NCBI GenBank assembly: GCA_012959595.1
Contig: DUCW01000116.1
Location: 12,518 to 22,179 of the forward strand
Reading direction: 5' to 3'
DNA: 9,662 nt
Source: Gemmatimonadota bacterium
Lineage (GTDB): Bacteria; Gemmatimonadota; Gemmatimonadetes; Longimicrobiales; Gaopeijiaceae
A model generated the notes under the pieces. It did no database searches, had not been told where the DNA came from, and worked only from the letters and a program-made list of their open reading frames with translations. Every line of letters starts with the position of its first letter. The first letter of the stretch is position 1. The translations under genes and the position numbers were made by a program. Shown piece after piece: positions 1-6,470 of the stretch.

Positions 1-797
1 AATTCATCTGCAATATCTCCCCTATAAAATCGATCGAAAGCGGCATCTAGTGCCTCAGCACGACTCTTGCCCCCACTGAATGCCGTTTTTTCTGCTTCCA
101 TCAATTTTCGAAATGTGGATGCTAACTCTGGCATCCTGAAAAGCTCTCCAATCTCAGGTATTTTATTTCCTGGTAGAAATGTTTGAGCACTGGAAGGATA
201 ACTCCTGAATAAATCCTGTTGAGATGTTATAGCTTGGACTACTGAGGCCTCTATTGGATGACCATTTTCTGCGTATTCCACAGCCGGCATTAATACCTCA
301 GATAAGCTCATGGTACCATACTCTTTAAGCATTGATATCCAACCCCCCAATAAACCAGGAACCACACCAGCATAGATCCCTTTATTGAGCTCTTCTGCTT
401 CCCGTTCACTCGCCACCAAAGCTTTAGGAGCGGCCCCTGCAGCGCTTACAGAATGGACGTCTCCAGATGTTTTGTCGAAATAGGTAAGAAAGCCATTTCC
501 TCCTGCGCCCGACATCTGTGGTCGGACAACGTTTAGTGTCGCTAGCACTGCCACCGATGCATCTATTGCGTTACCACCAGCCATGAGGATTCGTAATCCT
601 GCCATCGACGCCAAAGGATGGCCAGCTGTCACCAAACCATTGACCCCAGGAACTGCTGGACGGTGACTCGTCTTTCCTTCACTCATTTGTAATGGGTAAG
701 CATTTTCTTGTGCCATGATTAGATCAACGCCGGAAAACATCAGGTTCATATAGACAATGGAACCTACAAAAACTGTTCTAAGAATAAACAGACTCAT
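1..797 (-). CDS. Gamma-glutamyltransferase-family protein, secreted, N-terminal 265 residues (partial)
   Basis: Reading leftward from ATG at 797-795 there are 265 codons with no stop before the window edge, so the C-terminal part is missing. The first 29 residues look like a signal peptide (short start, hydrophobic run, possible cleavage after IMA29), giving a periplasmic or secreted enzyme. The family is recognised from GLVTAGHPLASMAG (54-67), GGNAIDA (74-80), SGAGGNGF (96-103), VPGLLGGW (147-154) and FYRGDIA (257-263), in the usual order for the large subunit of this Ntn-hydrolase. Family members cleave or transfer gamma-glutamyl groups, for example from glutathione. The autoprocessing threonine would lie outside the window. 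The segment that normally carries the glutamate-binding arginine (REMAP or GRAP type) reads SAAGAAP (118-124), with no arginine, so substrate use may differ. A modest ribosome-binding sequence (AGGA, minus strand of 804-807) supports the start. The family call is firm; the substrate is unknown. Confidence 0.88.
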   Translation of the reverse strand, partial: MSLFILRTVFVGSIVYMNLMFSGVDLIMAQENAYPLQMSEGKTSHRPAVPGVNGLVTAGHPLASMAGLRILMAGGNAIDASVAVLATLNVVRPQMSGAGGNGFLTYFDKTSGDVHSVSAAGAAPKALVASEREAEELNKGIYAGVVPGLLGGWISMLKEYGTMSLSEVLMPAVEYAENGHPIEASVVQAITSQQDLFRSYPSSAQTFLPGNKIPEIGELFRMPELASTFRKLMEAEKTAFSGGKSRAEALDAAFDRFYRGDIADE

Positions 798-905
798 TTT
801 ACATCCTGATTCAAATTTCTAAGTCATCTCGTGGTGCAAAAGAAATAACATCTTTCTGGACTTCACGCTTCGATTAAGCTAGCGATCTAAACAAAGTAGC
901 CACCT

Positions 906-914
906 TGATATACT
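906..914 (+). promoter_or_regulatory. Candidate extended -10 promoter for queE
   Basis: TGATATACT matches the extended -10 pattern TGn-TATAAT with one mismatch in the hexamer. Transcription would start near 921, leaving a leader of about 50 nt before the queE ATG. No good -35 element lies at the normal distance, which is tolerated by extended -10 promoters. It lies in the 172-nt gap between the divergent GGT-like gene and queE. I see no preQ1 riboswitch in that gap. Pattern match only. Confidence 0.35.
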
Positions 915-969
915 ATTCTTAGATAGCAACCTACCCCTGACACTTACTATGCTGGATTAAAGACCTTCT

Positions 970-1608
970 ATGTATACCGTAAAAGAGATCTACTATACAC
1001 TACAAGGGGAAGGCAGGCATACTGGACGCCCTGCAGTGTTTCTTCGATTTTCTGGATGCAACCTCTGGACTGGGCGGGAAAAAGACAGAAGTAAAGCTAC
1101 CTGCCAGTTTTGTGACACAGACTTCGTGGGAGTAGATGGGCCAGGAGGAGGCAAATACAAAGACCCTTTGTCATTATCAGGGGCTGTCGAGAAAACCTGG
1201 ACGGACTCGGTTGAATTCGATCGGAATAGATACGTTGTTTGTACGGGAGGGGAACCACTTCTGCAGCTGGACTCTCTGGCTATTGAAGCACTGCACGAAA
1301 AAGGCTTTAAAGTAGCAGTAGAGACGAATGGAACCATAAGCCTACCCAAAGGAATCGACTGGACTTGTGTCAGCCCAAAAGCAAATACAAAGCTCATTGT
1401 CAGAGCTGGAGAAGAGCTCAAATTTGTATTTCCCCAAAAGGATGCTAACCCGAGTCAGTTTGAAAATTTACCATTCGACCACTTTTCATTACAACCTATG
1501 GATGGTCCCGATCTAGCGGCCAACACAGCTAAGGCAATCGCATACTCCCTGAAGAATCCCAAATGGACTCTGAGCATTCAAACCCATAAAATCCTCGGAA
1601 TAGAATAG
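970..1608 (+). CDS. queE: 7-carboxy-7-deazaguanine synthase QueE (CX14CX2C type)
   Basis: QueE is a cytosolic radical SAM enzyme. It converts 6-carboxy-5,6,7,8-tetrahydropterin to 7-carboxy-7-deazaguanine, the ring-contraction step toward queuosine and related 7-deazaguanines. The 212-residue length fits the family. The substrate-side motif LQGEG is at 11-15. The [4Fe-4S] cysteines are C30, C45 and C48. Their CX14CX2C spacing, with the insert NLWTGREKDR, is the variant known from Burkholderia-type QueE rather than the plain CX3CX2C radical SAM motif. The SAM-binding GGEP is at 93-96, ETNGT at 118-122, SPK at 135-137 and a C-terminal QTHK at 204-207. All key residues are present, so it should be active. 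No queC, queD or queF is adjacent. No strong Shine-Dalgarno precedes the ATG, but the protein begins exactly where the family does. Confidence 0.95.
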   Translation: MYTVKEIYYTLQGEGRHTGRPAVFLRFSGCNLWTGREKDRSKATCQFCDTDFVGVDGPGGGKYKDPLSLSGAVEKTWTDSVEFDRNRYVVCTGGEPLLQLDSLAIEALHEKGFKVAVETNGTISLPKGIDWTCVSPKANTKLIVRAGEELKFVFPQKDANPSQFENLPFDHFSLQPMDGPDLAANTAKAIAYSLKNPKWTLSIQTHKILGIE

Positions 1609-1632
1609 AAACTAAGTTAAACTAACGGAGCC

Positions 1633-1659
1633 TTGACCTTTTACTTTACCTGATAGTAT
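1633..1659 (+). promoter_or_regulatory. Candidate promoter of the amidohydrolase operon
   Basis: A -35-like TTGACC (1633-1638) is followed after 15 nt by TAGTAT (1654-1659), which is preceded by TG one base upstream to form the extended -10 TGATAGTAT. Transcription would begin near 1666. That is downstream of a possible TTG start at 1660 but upstream of the GTG at 1705, so the promoter also argues for the GTG start. The spacer is short, offset by the extended -10. Confidence 0.4.
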
Positions 1660-1689
1660 TTGCTTTCCAGGTGGACAAGAAACCCCAAC

Positions 1690-1693
1690 GGAG
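1690..1693 (+). promoter_or_regulatory. Ribosome-binding site that favours the GTG start at 1705
   Basis: GGAG ends 11 nt before GTG 1705. No comparable purine-rich sequence precedes the upstream in-frame TTG at 1660. Starting at the GTG also places a normal basic-then-hydrophobic signal peptide at the N-terminus. Confidence 0.45.
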
Positions 1694-1704
1694 ATTCAAA
1701 ACCA

Positions 1705-3036
1705 GTGAAACCTAGACGATTTATTGCTTACACAGCCCGTACACTAAGATCATTCCTTTATCTTACGCTTCTCTGGTCTTTTACAACGAACAATGCCTCA
1801 GCACAATCAGACCAAGTGACCGTAATCAAGGCAGACAAGGTCATCATCGGTGACGGTACAACAATGAATTCCGTGTCTCTAGTTGTCATCGGTGATAGAA
1901 TTTCCGAAGTAGGACCTTCCGCATCTATAGAGATTCCTTTGGGTGCAAATGTCATAGATTTATCGAACCATACGGTCCTGCCAGGTCTTATGGACATGCA
2001 CACCCATATCAACTCTTCGGATCATGACGGTGGAGACATGTCTGTCCTCCGTGAACATGGGGCTCATGGAGCCATCTACGGTGTTGTAAATGCTGAAAAA
2101 ACCTTACAAGCTGGGTTCACCACTATCCGCAACGCTGGAGCACTTCACTACGCAGACGTGGCCCTGCGTGACCTGATAACCCAAGAGGTCGTTCCGGGTC
2201 CGCGCATGTATGTTGCGGCTGCATCTCTGGGAATCACCGGTGGACATTCGGACGTCAACGGATGGAGCCCTCTCATCGACATCCCTGGTACTGGAATGGT
2301 GGTTGATGGACCTGATAATCTGCGAAAGGCTGTTCGAACTTTGGTAAAATTTGGTGCAGACCACATCAAAATTGTAGCAACTGGTGGAATCTTATCGTCG
2401 GGAGATGCAGTAGACCATCCCCAGTATAGCGATGAAGAACTACGTGCAGTTGTTGAAGAAGCAGGCAGACTAGGTCGCAAAGTTATAGCCCACGCTCATG
2501 GAGCGGAAGGACTGAAAGCAGCTGTCCGAGCCGGCGTTGCGTCTATAGAACACGGCAGCCTAATAGATGATGAAGGTATCGAACTGATGAAGGAAAAAGG
2601 TGCTTTCATAGTCCCAACACTTTTGATACTGGATGAAATCATCGAATTTGGAGAAGAACGAGGTATCCCAGATTATTCCATCCAAAAAGCCATAGAGATG
2701 TCTGGTCTGAGAGAAATAGCAATGAAAAAAGCCTATCAAAAAGGAGTCCGTTTCGCATTCGGAACTGATGCTTCTGGCGACTTACACGGACGCAACGCAC
2801 AAGAATTCAAAGTTATGATTAAAACTCTTGGAGCCACTCCGATGCAAGTCATTCAAAATGCCACGTCTGACGCAGCAGAACTCCTTGGGATACTCGACCA
2901 GGTTGGCACCTTGGAACCAGGGAAATGGGCTGACCTGATAGCTGTACCAGGAAATCCTTTGGATGATATAACCCTGCTTGAAAAAGTGAGTTTTGTGATG
3001 AAAGCTGGAAAAATATACAAACATGTGGACAACTAG
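1705..3036 (+). CDS. Exported metal-dependent amidohydrolase (imidazolonepropionase/prolidase-like)
   Basis: From the GTG start the protein has 443 residues; an in-frame TTG at 1660 would add 15 that look like leader. Residues 1-33 (KPRR, then a hydrophobic stretch, then ASA before Q34) form a signal peptide, so the enzyme is probably periplasmic. The amidohydrolase metal centre is complete: HTH (H99, H101) after the first beta-strand, a candidate carboxylated lysine K222 in HIKIVATGG, AHAHG (H263, H265), IEHG (H283) and FGTDASG (D355). The C-terminal GTLEPGKWADLIAV is the typical beta-sandwich return. This layout fits the amidohydrolase branch that includes Xaa-Pro dipeptidases and imidazolonepropionase-like enzymes, which hydrolyse amide bonds in dipeptides or cyclic amides. 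The exact substrate cannot be read. It is the first gene of a likely operon, with its stop only 3 nt before the VOC start. Confidence 0.9.
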   Translation: MKPRRFIAYTARTLRSFLYLTLLWSFTTNNASAQSDQVTVIKADKVIIGDGTTMNSVSLVVIGDRISEVGPSASIEIPLGANVIDLSNHTVLPGLMDMHTHINSSDHDGGDMSVLREHGAHGAIYGVVNAEKTLQAGFTTIRNAGALHYADVALRDLITQEVVPGPRMYVAAASLGITGGHSDVNGWSPLIDIPGTGMVVDGPDNLRKAVRTLVKFGADHIKIVATGGILSSGDAVDHPQYSDEELRAVVEEAGRLGRKVIAHAHGAEGLKAAVRAGVASIEHGSLIDDEGIELMKEKGAFIVPTLLILDEIIEFGEERGIPDYSIQKAIEMSGLREIAMKKAYQKGVRFAFGTDASGDLHGRNAQEFKVMIKTLGATPMQVIQNATSDAAELLGILDQVGTLEPGKWADLIAVPGNPLDDITLLEKVSFVMKAGKIYKHVDN

Positions 3037-3039
3037 ATT

Positions 3040-3933
3040 ATGGCTATACTCAGAGTGCAACATATAGGAATTGTAGTCAAAGACCTCCACGCTTCATGTG
3101 CCCAATTCAAGAACGCTTTAGGACTCGAGGCTATCGATTTTCGAGAGGACCAGGGGCAGGGAATGCAATTGGATGCTAGGATACTTTTAGGCAACGAATG
3201 CTGGTTACATTTGGTCGAAAACTGGAATCCCGAATCCAGGGTAAACCAATTTCTACAAGAGAAAGGGGAAGGCCTCGAACACATATCTCTGGAAACCGAC
3301 GATATTGAAGGAGATGTTGAACACCTTAGAAACATTGGTATTCCCATCTGGGAAGACACGATTTTTGACGCTAACGACGGATATGAAGCTTTTGTTTTCC
3401 CGGATCAACTACCTGGACTGACCATCGAACTCATTCAATCCCACGATCGCAGTTGGTTCTATCCGCCAGAGTCCGTCGGTGCACCTGTAAGTGAAACCCT
3501 CGAGATAACCAAACTCCAGCATATCGGATTATGCGTAAATGATCTAAACCAAGCCTGCGATCGCTTCGAGAAGCTTTTCGGACTTAAAGCACAGGATCTT
3601 AGGGATGACCAGGGTCAAGGCATGCAATTAGACGCCAGGATACTCCTTCCAAATCAATGCTGGTTACATTTGGTCGAAAACTGGAATCCCGAATCCAGAG
3701 TGAATCGGTTTGTCCAAGAGAGGGGTGAAGGCATGGATCATCTTGCCCTACGGACTAAAGATATTCACCACGACATTGACCACCTGAGAGAGAATGACAT
3801 TCCTATTTTTGAAGATCGAATCCTAGATGCCAATGACGGATATGAAGCCTTTGTCTATCCTGACAAACTTCCGGGTATGACAGCTGAACTAATCCAGCCC
3901 CATGCCCATAGCTGGACCTATCCCGACTTGTAA
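3040..3933 (+). CDS. Tandem-duplicated VOC (glyoxalase-fold) protein
   Basis: The 297 residues are two copies of one vicinal oxygen chelate domain, about 4-142 and 157-295, with a period of 153 residues. Each copy carries (L/V)QHIG near its start (H8, H161), QGQGMQLDARILL, CWLHLVENWNPESRVN, a second histidine (H81, H234) and a late glutamate in ELIQ (E130, E283). These are the usual VOC metal-ligand positions, so both halves may bind metal. The fold resembles methylmalonyl-CoA epimerase and 4-hydroxyphenylpyruvate dioxygenase-type domains, but the reaction cannot be assigned. There is no signal peptide, so it is cytosolic. The start lies 3 nt after the amidohydrolase stop and lacks a strong Shine-Dalgarno, which suggests translational coupling. 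A 43-bp stretch is identical in the two halves, although the flanking codons differ at many synonymous sites. Confidence 0.88.
   Translation: MAILRVQHIGIVVKDLHASCAQFKNALGLEAIDFREDQGQGMQLDARILLGNECWLHLVENWNPESRVNQFLQEKGEGLEHISLETDDIEGDVEHLRNIGIPIWEDTIFDANDGYEAFVFPDQLPGLTIELIQSHDRSWFYPPESVGAPVSETLEITKLQHIGLCVNDLNQACDRFEKLFGLKAQDLRDDQGQGMQLDARILLPNQCWLHLVENWNPESRVNRFVQERGEGMDHLALRTKDIHHDIDHLRENDIPIFEDRILDANDGYEAFVYPDKLPGMTAELIQPHAHSWTYPDL
3197..3239 (+). repeat. 43-bp direct repeat, copy 1 (VOC domain 1)
   Basis: This stretch is identical base for base to 3656-3698, at a distance of 459 bp (153 codons). It encodes the core CWLHLVENWNPES of the first VOC domain. Confidence 0.95.
3656..3698 (+). 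repeat. 43-bp direct repeat, copy 2 (VOC domain 2)
   Basis: Exact copy of 3197-3239. The match breaks at one base on each side, and the neighbouring codons differ mostly at third positions. Confidence 0.95.
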
Positions 3934-3974
3934 GTTTATTCAAAAAATATTTCCCCGAACTGCAAAGTCACGAA

Positions 3975-5066
3975 ATGAGAGCTATCACTGGAATTTTAAA
4001 ACGAACCCACGGAGCAGAATCAGGTTCTCGAGTTATCGTGTGGATCGCTAGAAACACCCTCATTTCATGGTTTATGACCTTATCAGGGTGTGGAGATAGC
4101 CAAGATCCAATTAAACCCTCCATCCCAGACGATTTGACCCCATGTATAGAAGCTTCCAGTGCATGTTCCCAGTCGGTTCAATTGGGCCAGCAATCATTCC
4201 TGCCGATATTGAGAACCCATCCTCTAGACAGAGGGGATCCACGAGTTCAGACCGCCATCATCATAGTCCACGGAACAACAAGAAATCATTCTTCAAATTT
4301 CGAAACGATGATCTTGGCAGTCCAACAAAAAGATCCATCCCTACGTGAAACAATTGTCATAGCACCTAAGTTTCAAATAGCAGAAGATAACCCCACTGCC
4401 AACGAACCATTCTGGACCAACAGTGGTTGGAAAAAGGGGCACCTATCTGTGACCGATAGCAAACCTAGGCCACGAGTTAGTTCATACAGTGCTATTGATA
4501 AAATCATAGAACTCTTGAGCATAAATTCGGGATTCCCTGCATTAAGAGAAATCATTGTCACTGGACACTCGGCCGGGGGACAAGTCGCACACAGATTTGC
4601 TGCAGGAAGTCAGGCAGAGGAAACCTTTGAGCATATCACCATTCGCTACATTGTGGCCAACCCCTCCACCTACCTATACCTCGGACCAGAACGTTTTATC
4701 GATGGAAACTTTGGCTCACCAATCCGCTCGGAATGCCCAGAATACGACTACTGGCATTATGGCCTAAAGAATCTCAACACATATATGCGATCTATAAGCC
4801 CCGGTCAAATTGAAGAGAACCTGGTAGCTAGAAACGTTACCATCCTGATCGGGGATCAAGATGTGGACTCATACCAACTAGATGTGTCCTGTGGCGCCAA
4901 CTTACAAGGCAATAATCGGTTTTCAAGAGGCCAGAACCTGGTTATATACATGGATTCACTCTTCCCAGGAAACAACCACACTCAAAAGATTGTTTATGGT
5001 GTGTCGCACTCAGGCAAAGGTATGTACACCTCACCCGAAGGAATATCTGTACTGTTCCCGTCTTGA
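3975..5066 (+). CDS. Alpha/beta-hydrolase lipoprotein (putative esterase)
   Basis: This is a 363-residue putative serine hydrolase. A hydrophobic segment at 20-35 leads to the lipobox LSGC with C39, so the mature protein is probably lipid-anchored in the envelope. The alpha/beta-hydrolase pieces are in order: strand plus oxyanion-type AIIIVHGTTR (94-103), nucleophile elbow GHSAGG (197-202, S199), a likely acid in IGDQDVD (D294 or D296) and a histidine in GVSHSG (H345). C57 and C64 in the mature N-terminus could form a disulfide. The substrate is unknown. The start is uncertain: ATG 3975 gives a long basic leader with no clear Shine-Dalgarno, while GTG 4038 would give a compact 17-residue lipoprotein signal before the cysteine. 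It follows the VOC gene by 41 nt with no evident terminator, so it is probably the third gene of the operon. Its stop is 7 nt from the stop of the convergent NHL gene. Confidence 0.82.
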   Translation: MRAITGILKRTHGAESGSRVIVWIARNTLISWFMTLSGCGDSQDPIKPSIPDDLTPCIEASSACSQSVQLGQQSFLPILRTHPLDRGDPRVQTAIIIVHGTTRNHSSNFETMILAVQQKDPSLRETIVIAPKFQIAEDNPTANEPFWTNSGWKKGHLSVTDSKPRPRVSSYSAIDKIIELLSINSGFPALREIIVTGHSAGGQVAHRFAAGSQAEETFEHITIRYIVANPSTYLYLGPERFIDGNFGSPIRSECPEYDYWHYGLKNLNTYMRSISPGQIEENLVARNVTILIGDQDVDSYQLDVSCGANLQGNNRFSRGQNLVIYMDSLFPGNNHTQKIVYGVSHSGKGMYTSPEGISVLFPS

Positions 5067-5073
5067 TTACCTA

Positions 5074-6270
5074 CTAATCTTGGCCCACTCGAAATTTTTG
5101 CACTCTCCGTCCAGTAGAGGCTTCTCCAACATACAAATTCCCTTCTGAATCTGCACTCATGCCATGGGGGCGTAGGAATTGCCCTACCTGTCTTCCTCCC
5201 CTACCGAACTCACCTATTATTTCTAAAGTTTCTCTTTCCAAAATCCACACCTTGTGATTGGTACCATCAGCCATGTAGAGCCACTTCTGCTCCTCATCAG
5301 GAGAGAGAGCGAATACGAAAGCAGACCCCGAAGCTAGTGTTTGAGGTGCAACAATCTTCTCCATTATAAACTGTCCATTTTGGCGAAAGACCTGTATCCG
5401 ATTACCTCTTCGGTCGGCTACGTAAATCAGGCCATCGTTAGTCCCTAGGATACCATGAACTGTGGAAAACTGACGAACAGGAGGATCTTCCGGATTTCGG
5501 TCACCATAGTCATACTCATCATCTGGGGTTTCACCGTAAGCTCCCCAATGCCTAAGATATTCCCCGGATTCTCCATCATACACCACAACTCGGCGATTTC
5601 TATATCCATCGGCTATATAAGCTTCATTCGTTGCAGGATCAACCCAAATGCCGGCGGACACCAGTGGTCGCTGCTTGATGCCTGAAGACACAGCTGTCCG
5701 ATCGTCGTCGAAGCAAATGCCGGCGGGTCCGCCTAACAGATGTTTGTCATTGCTGCCGGCATTTTGATCATACTCCCCTAAAACCAAAACCACGTCACCC
5801 GAACGAGTAAACTTCATCACCCGATGGTGCCTATAACTCCCTACCCAGACATAGTCGTTGTGATCGACAAAAATCCCATGGGGGTTTCTTGGAAATTCCT
5901 CTACGTTTTGAGAAGGGTTTCCCCAAGCCTGGATTACCTGACCAGCTTGGTCAAATTCGATAACTACAGGAGCTGGAGCACAACATGTGCCAATTGGAGG
6001 GTCCTGGACAGCTGAGGTCTCCTCCGCCGTCAACGTCTCTGGAAGGTGGGTTACCCAAATATGCTCCTTCTGGTCCACGAAAACGCCCGTCACTGACCCT
6101 AAGATCCAATTGTTAGGCAACTCTAGTGGCCAAGTGGGATCTACCGAAAAGGACGGGATACCCTCATTTTCTGGGCCATTTTTCGACTCATCTCCAGCTT
6201 CCGATCCACATCCTGTCTGTAAAATGAACAACAAAAAACTCAAGCTGATCAAGTGTCTTCGTTTCATCAT
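5074..6270 (-). CDS. NHL-repeat beta-propeller lipoprotein, peptidylglycine amidating-lyase-like
   Basis: This 398-residue protein starts with a basic, hydrophobic signal and TGC at 19-21. Lipidation at C21 is likely, although Q18 at the -3 position is unusual for a lipobox. After an acidic linker come NHL-type blades, each of the form GI-x-VD...YV(A/G)D...NR(R/I)-V-x-(V/F): about 60-75, 129-165, 203-242, 268-302, 325-355 and 366-395, consistent with a six-bladed propeller. HG(I/M) histidines appear at H131, H272 and H369. In peptidyl-alpha-hydroxyglycine alpha-amidating lyases three propeller histidines hold a zinc, so a lyase-like active site is possible but unproven. A vicinal CC pair lies at 96-97 in GTCCAPAP. 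A good Shine-Dalgarno (AGGAGA, minus strand of 6275-6280) sits 4 nt before the first ATG of the MM pair. It could also be a non-enzymatic binding propeller. Confidence 0.83.
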   Translation of the reverse strand: MMKRRHLISLSFLLFILQTGCGSEAGDESKNGPENEGIPSFSVDPTWPLELPNNWILGSVTGVFVDQKEHIWVTHLPETLTAEETSAVQDPPIGTCCAPAPVVIEFDQAGQVIQAWGNPSQNVEEFPRNPHGIFVDHNDYVWVGSYRHHRVMKFTRSGDVVLVLGEYDQNAGSNDKHLLGGPAGICFDDDRTAVSSGIKQRPLVSAGIWVDPATNEAYIADGYRNRRVVVYDGESGEYLRHWGAYGETPDDEYDYGDRNPEDPPVRQFSTVHGILGTNDGLIYVADRRGNRIQVFRQNGQFIMEKIVAPQTLASGSAFVFALSPDEEQKWLYMADGTNHKVWILERETLEIIGEFGRGGRQVGQFLRPHGMSADSEGNLYVGEASTGRRVQKFRVGQD

Positions 6271-6426
6271 TTAGTCTCCTGCTTGCTTCGAATATTTTGT
6301 GGCAAAGATTGCGAATCCTTCTGCTTCCAGTTTCGGTCTAAACCACTGCTTCTCTGCCACACATTCTCTCAGATCGACACAATACCAAAATTCTTCCTAC
6401 CTCTACTCCTTGCGACCCAGTGTCTA

Positions 6427-6456
6427 TTACATACACTGTGGTAACAACAAGATAGT
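6427..6456 (+). promoter_or_regulatory. Weak promoter candidate for the dehydrogenase
   Basis: TTACAT (6427-6432) and GATAGT (6451-6456) are separated by 18 nt in the 200-nt gap between the divergent NHL and dehydrogenase genes. A start near 6463 would leave almost no leader for ATG 6471 and would favour ATG 6510. The hexamers are only partly consensus. I see no other clear element in this gap. Confidence 0.2.
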
Positions 6457-6470
6457 TCTGTAGGCTGTTT

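Noticed and set aside
798..969. preQ1 riboswitch upstream of queE
   Set aside because: The gap lacks the compact stem followed by an A-rich tail and the pairing expected of a preQ1 aptamer next to a ribosome-binding site.
993..1421. Open reading frame of 142 codons antisense to queE
   Set aside because: It lies wholly within queE, has no recognisable domain, and its residues are a low-information mirror of the sense codons.
2148..2480. Antisense open frames inside the amidohydrolase, here and at 1758-2012, 2104-2364 and 2782-3090
   Set aside because: All are covered by a gene with a complete metal centre, and none shows a family motif or ribosome-binding site.
5060..5080. Bidirectional terminator between the convergent hydrolase and NHL genes
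   Set aside because: Only 7 nt separate the stop codons and no hairpin with a T-run is visible there; the same is true of the 28-nt gap 7412-7439.
6298..6361. 7-bp inverted repeat TGTGGCA/TGCCACA
   Set aside because: The arms are 50 nt apart with no pairing beyond 7 bp; chance is a sufficient explanation.
6253..6444. Short plus-strand open frame in the gap before the dehydrogenase
   Set aside because: It overlaps the start of the NHL gene, has no Shine-Dalgarno and shows no recognisable sequence.
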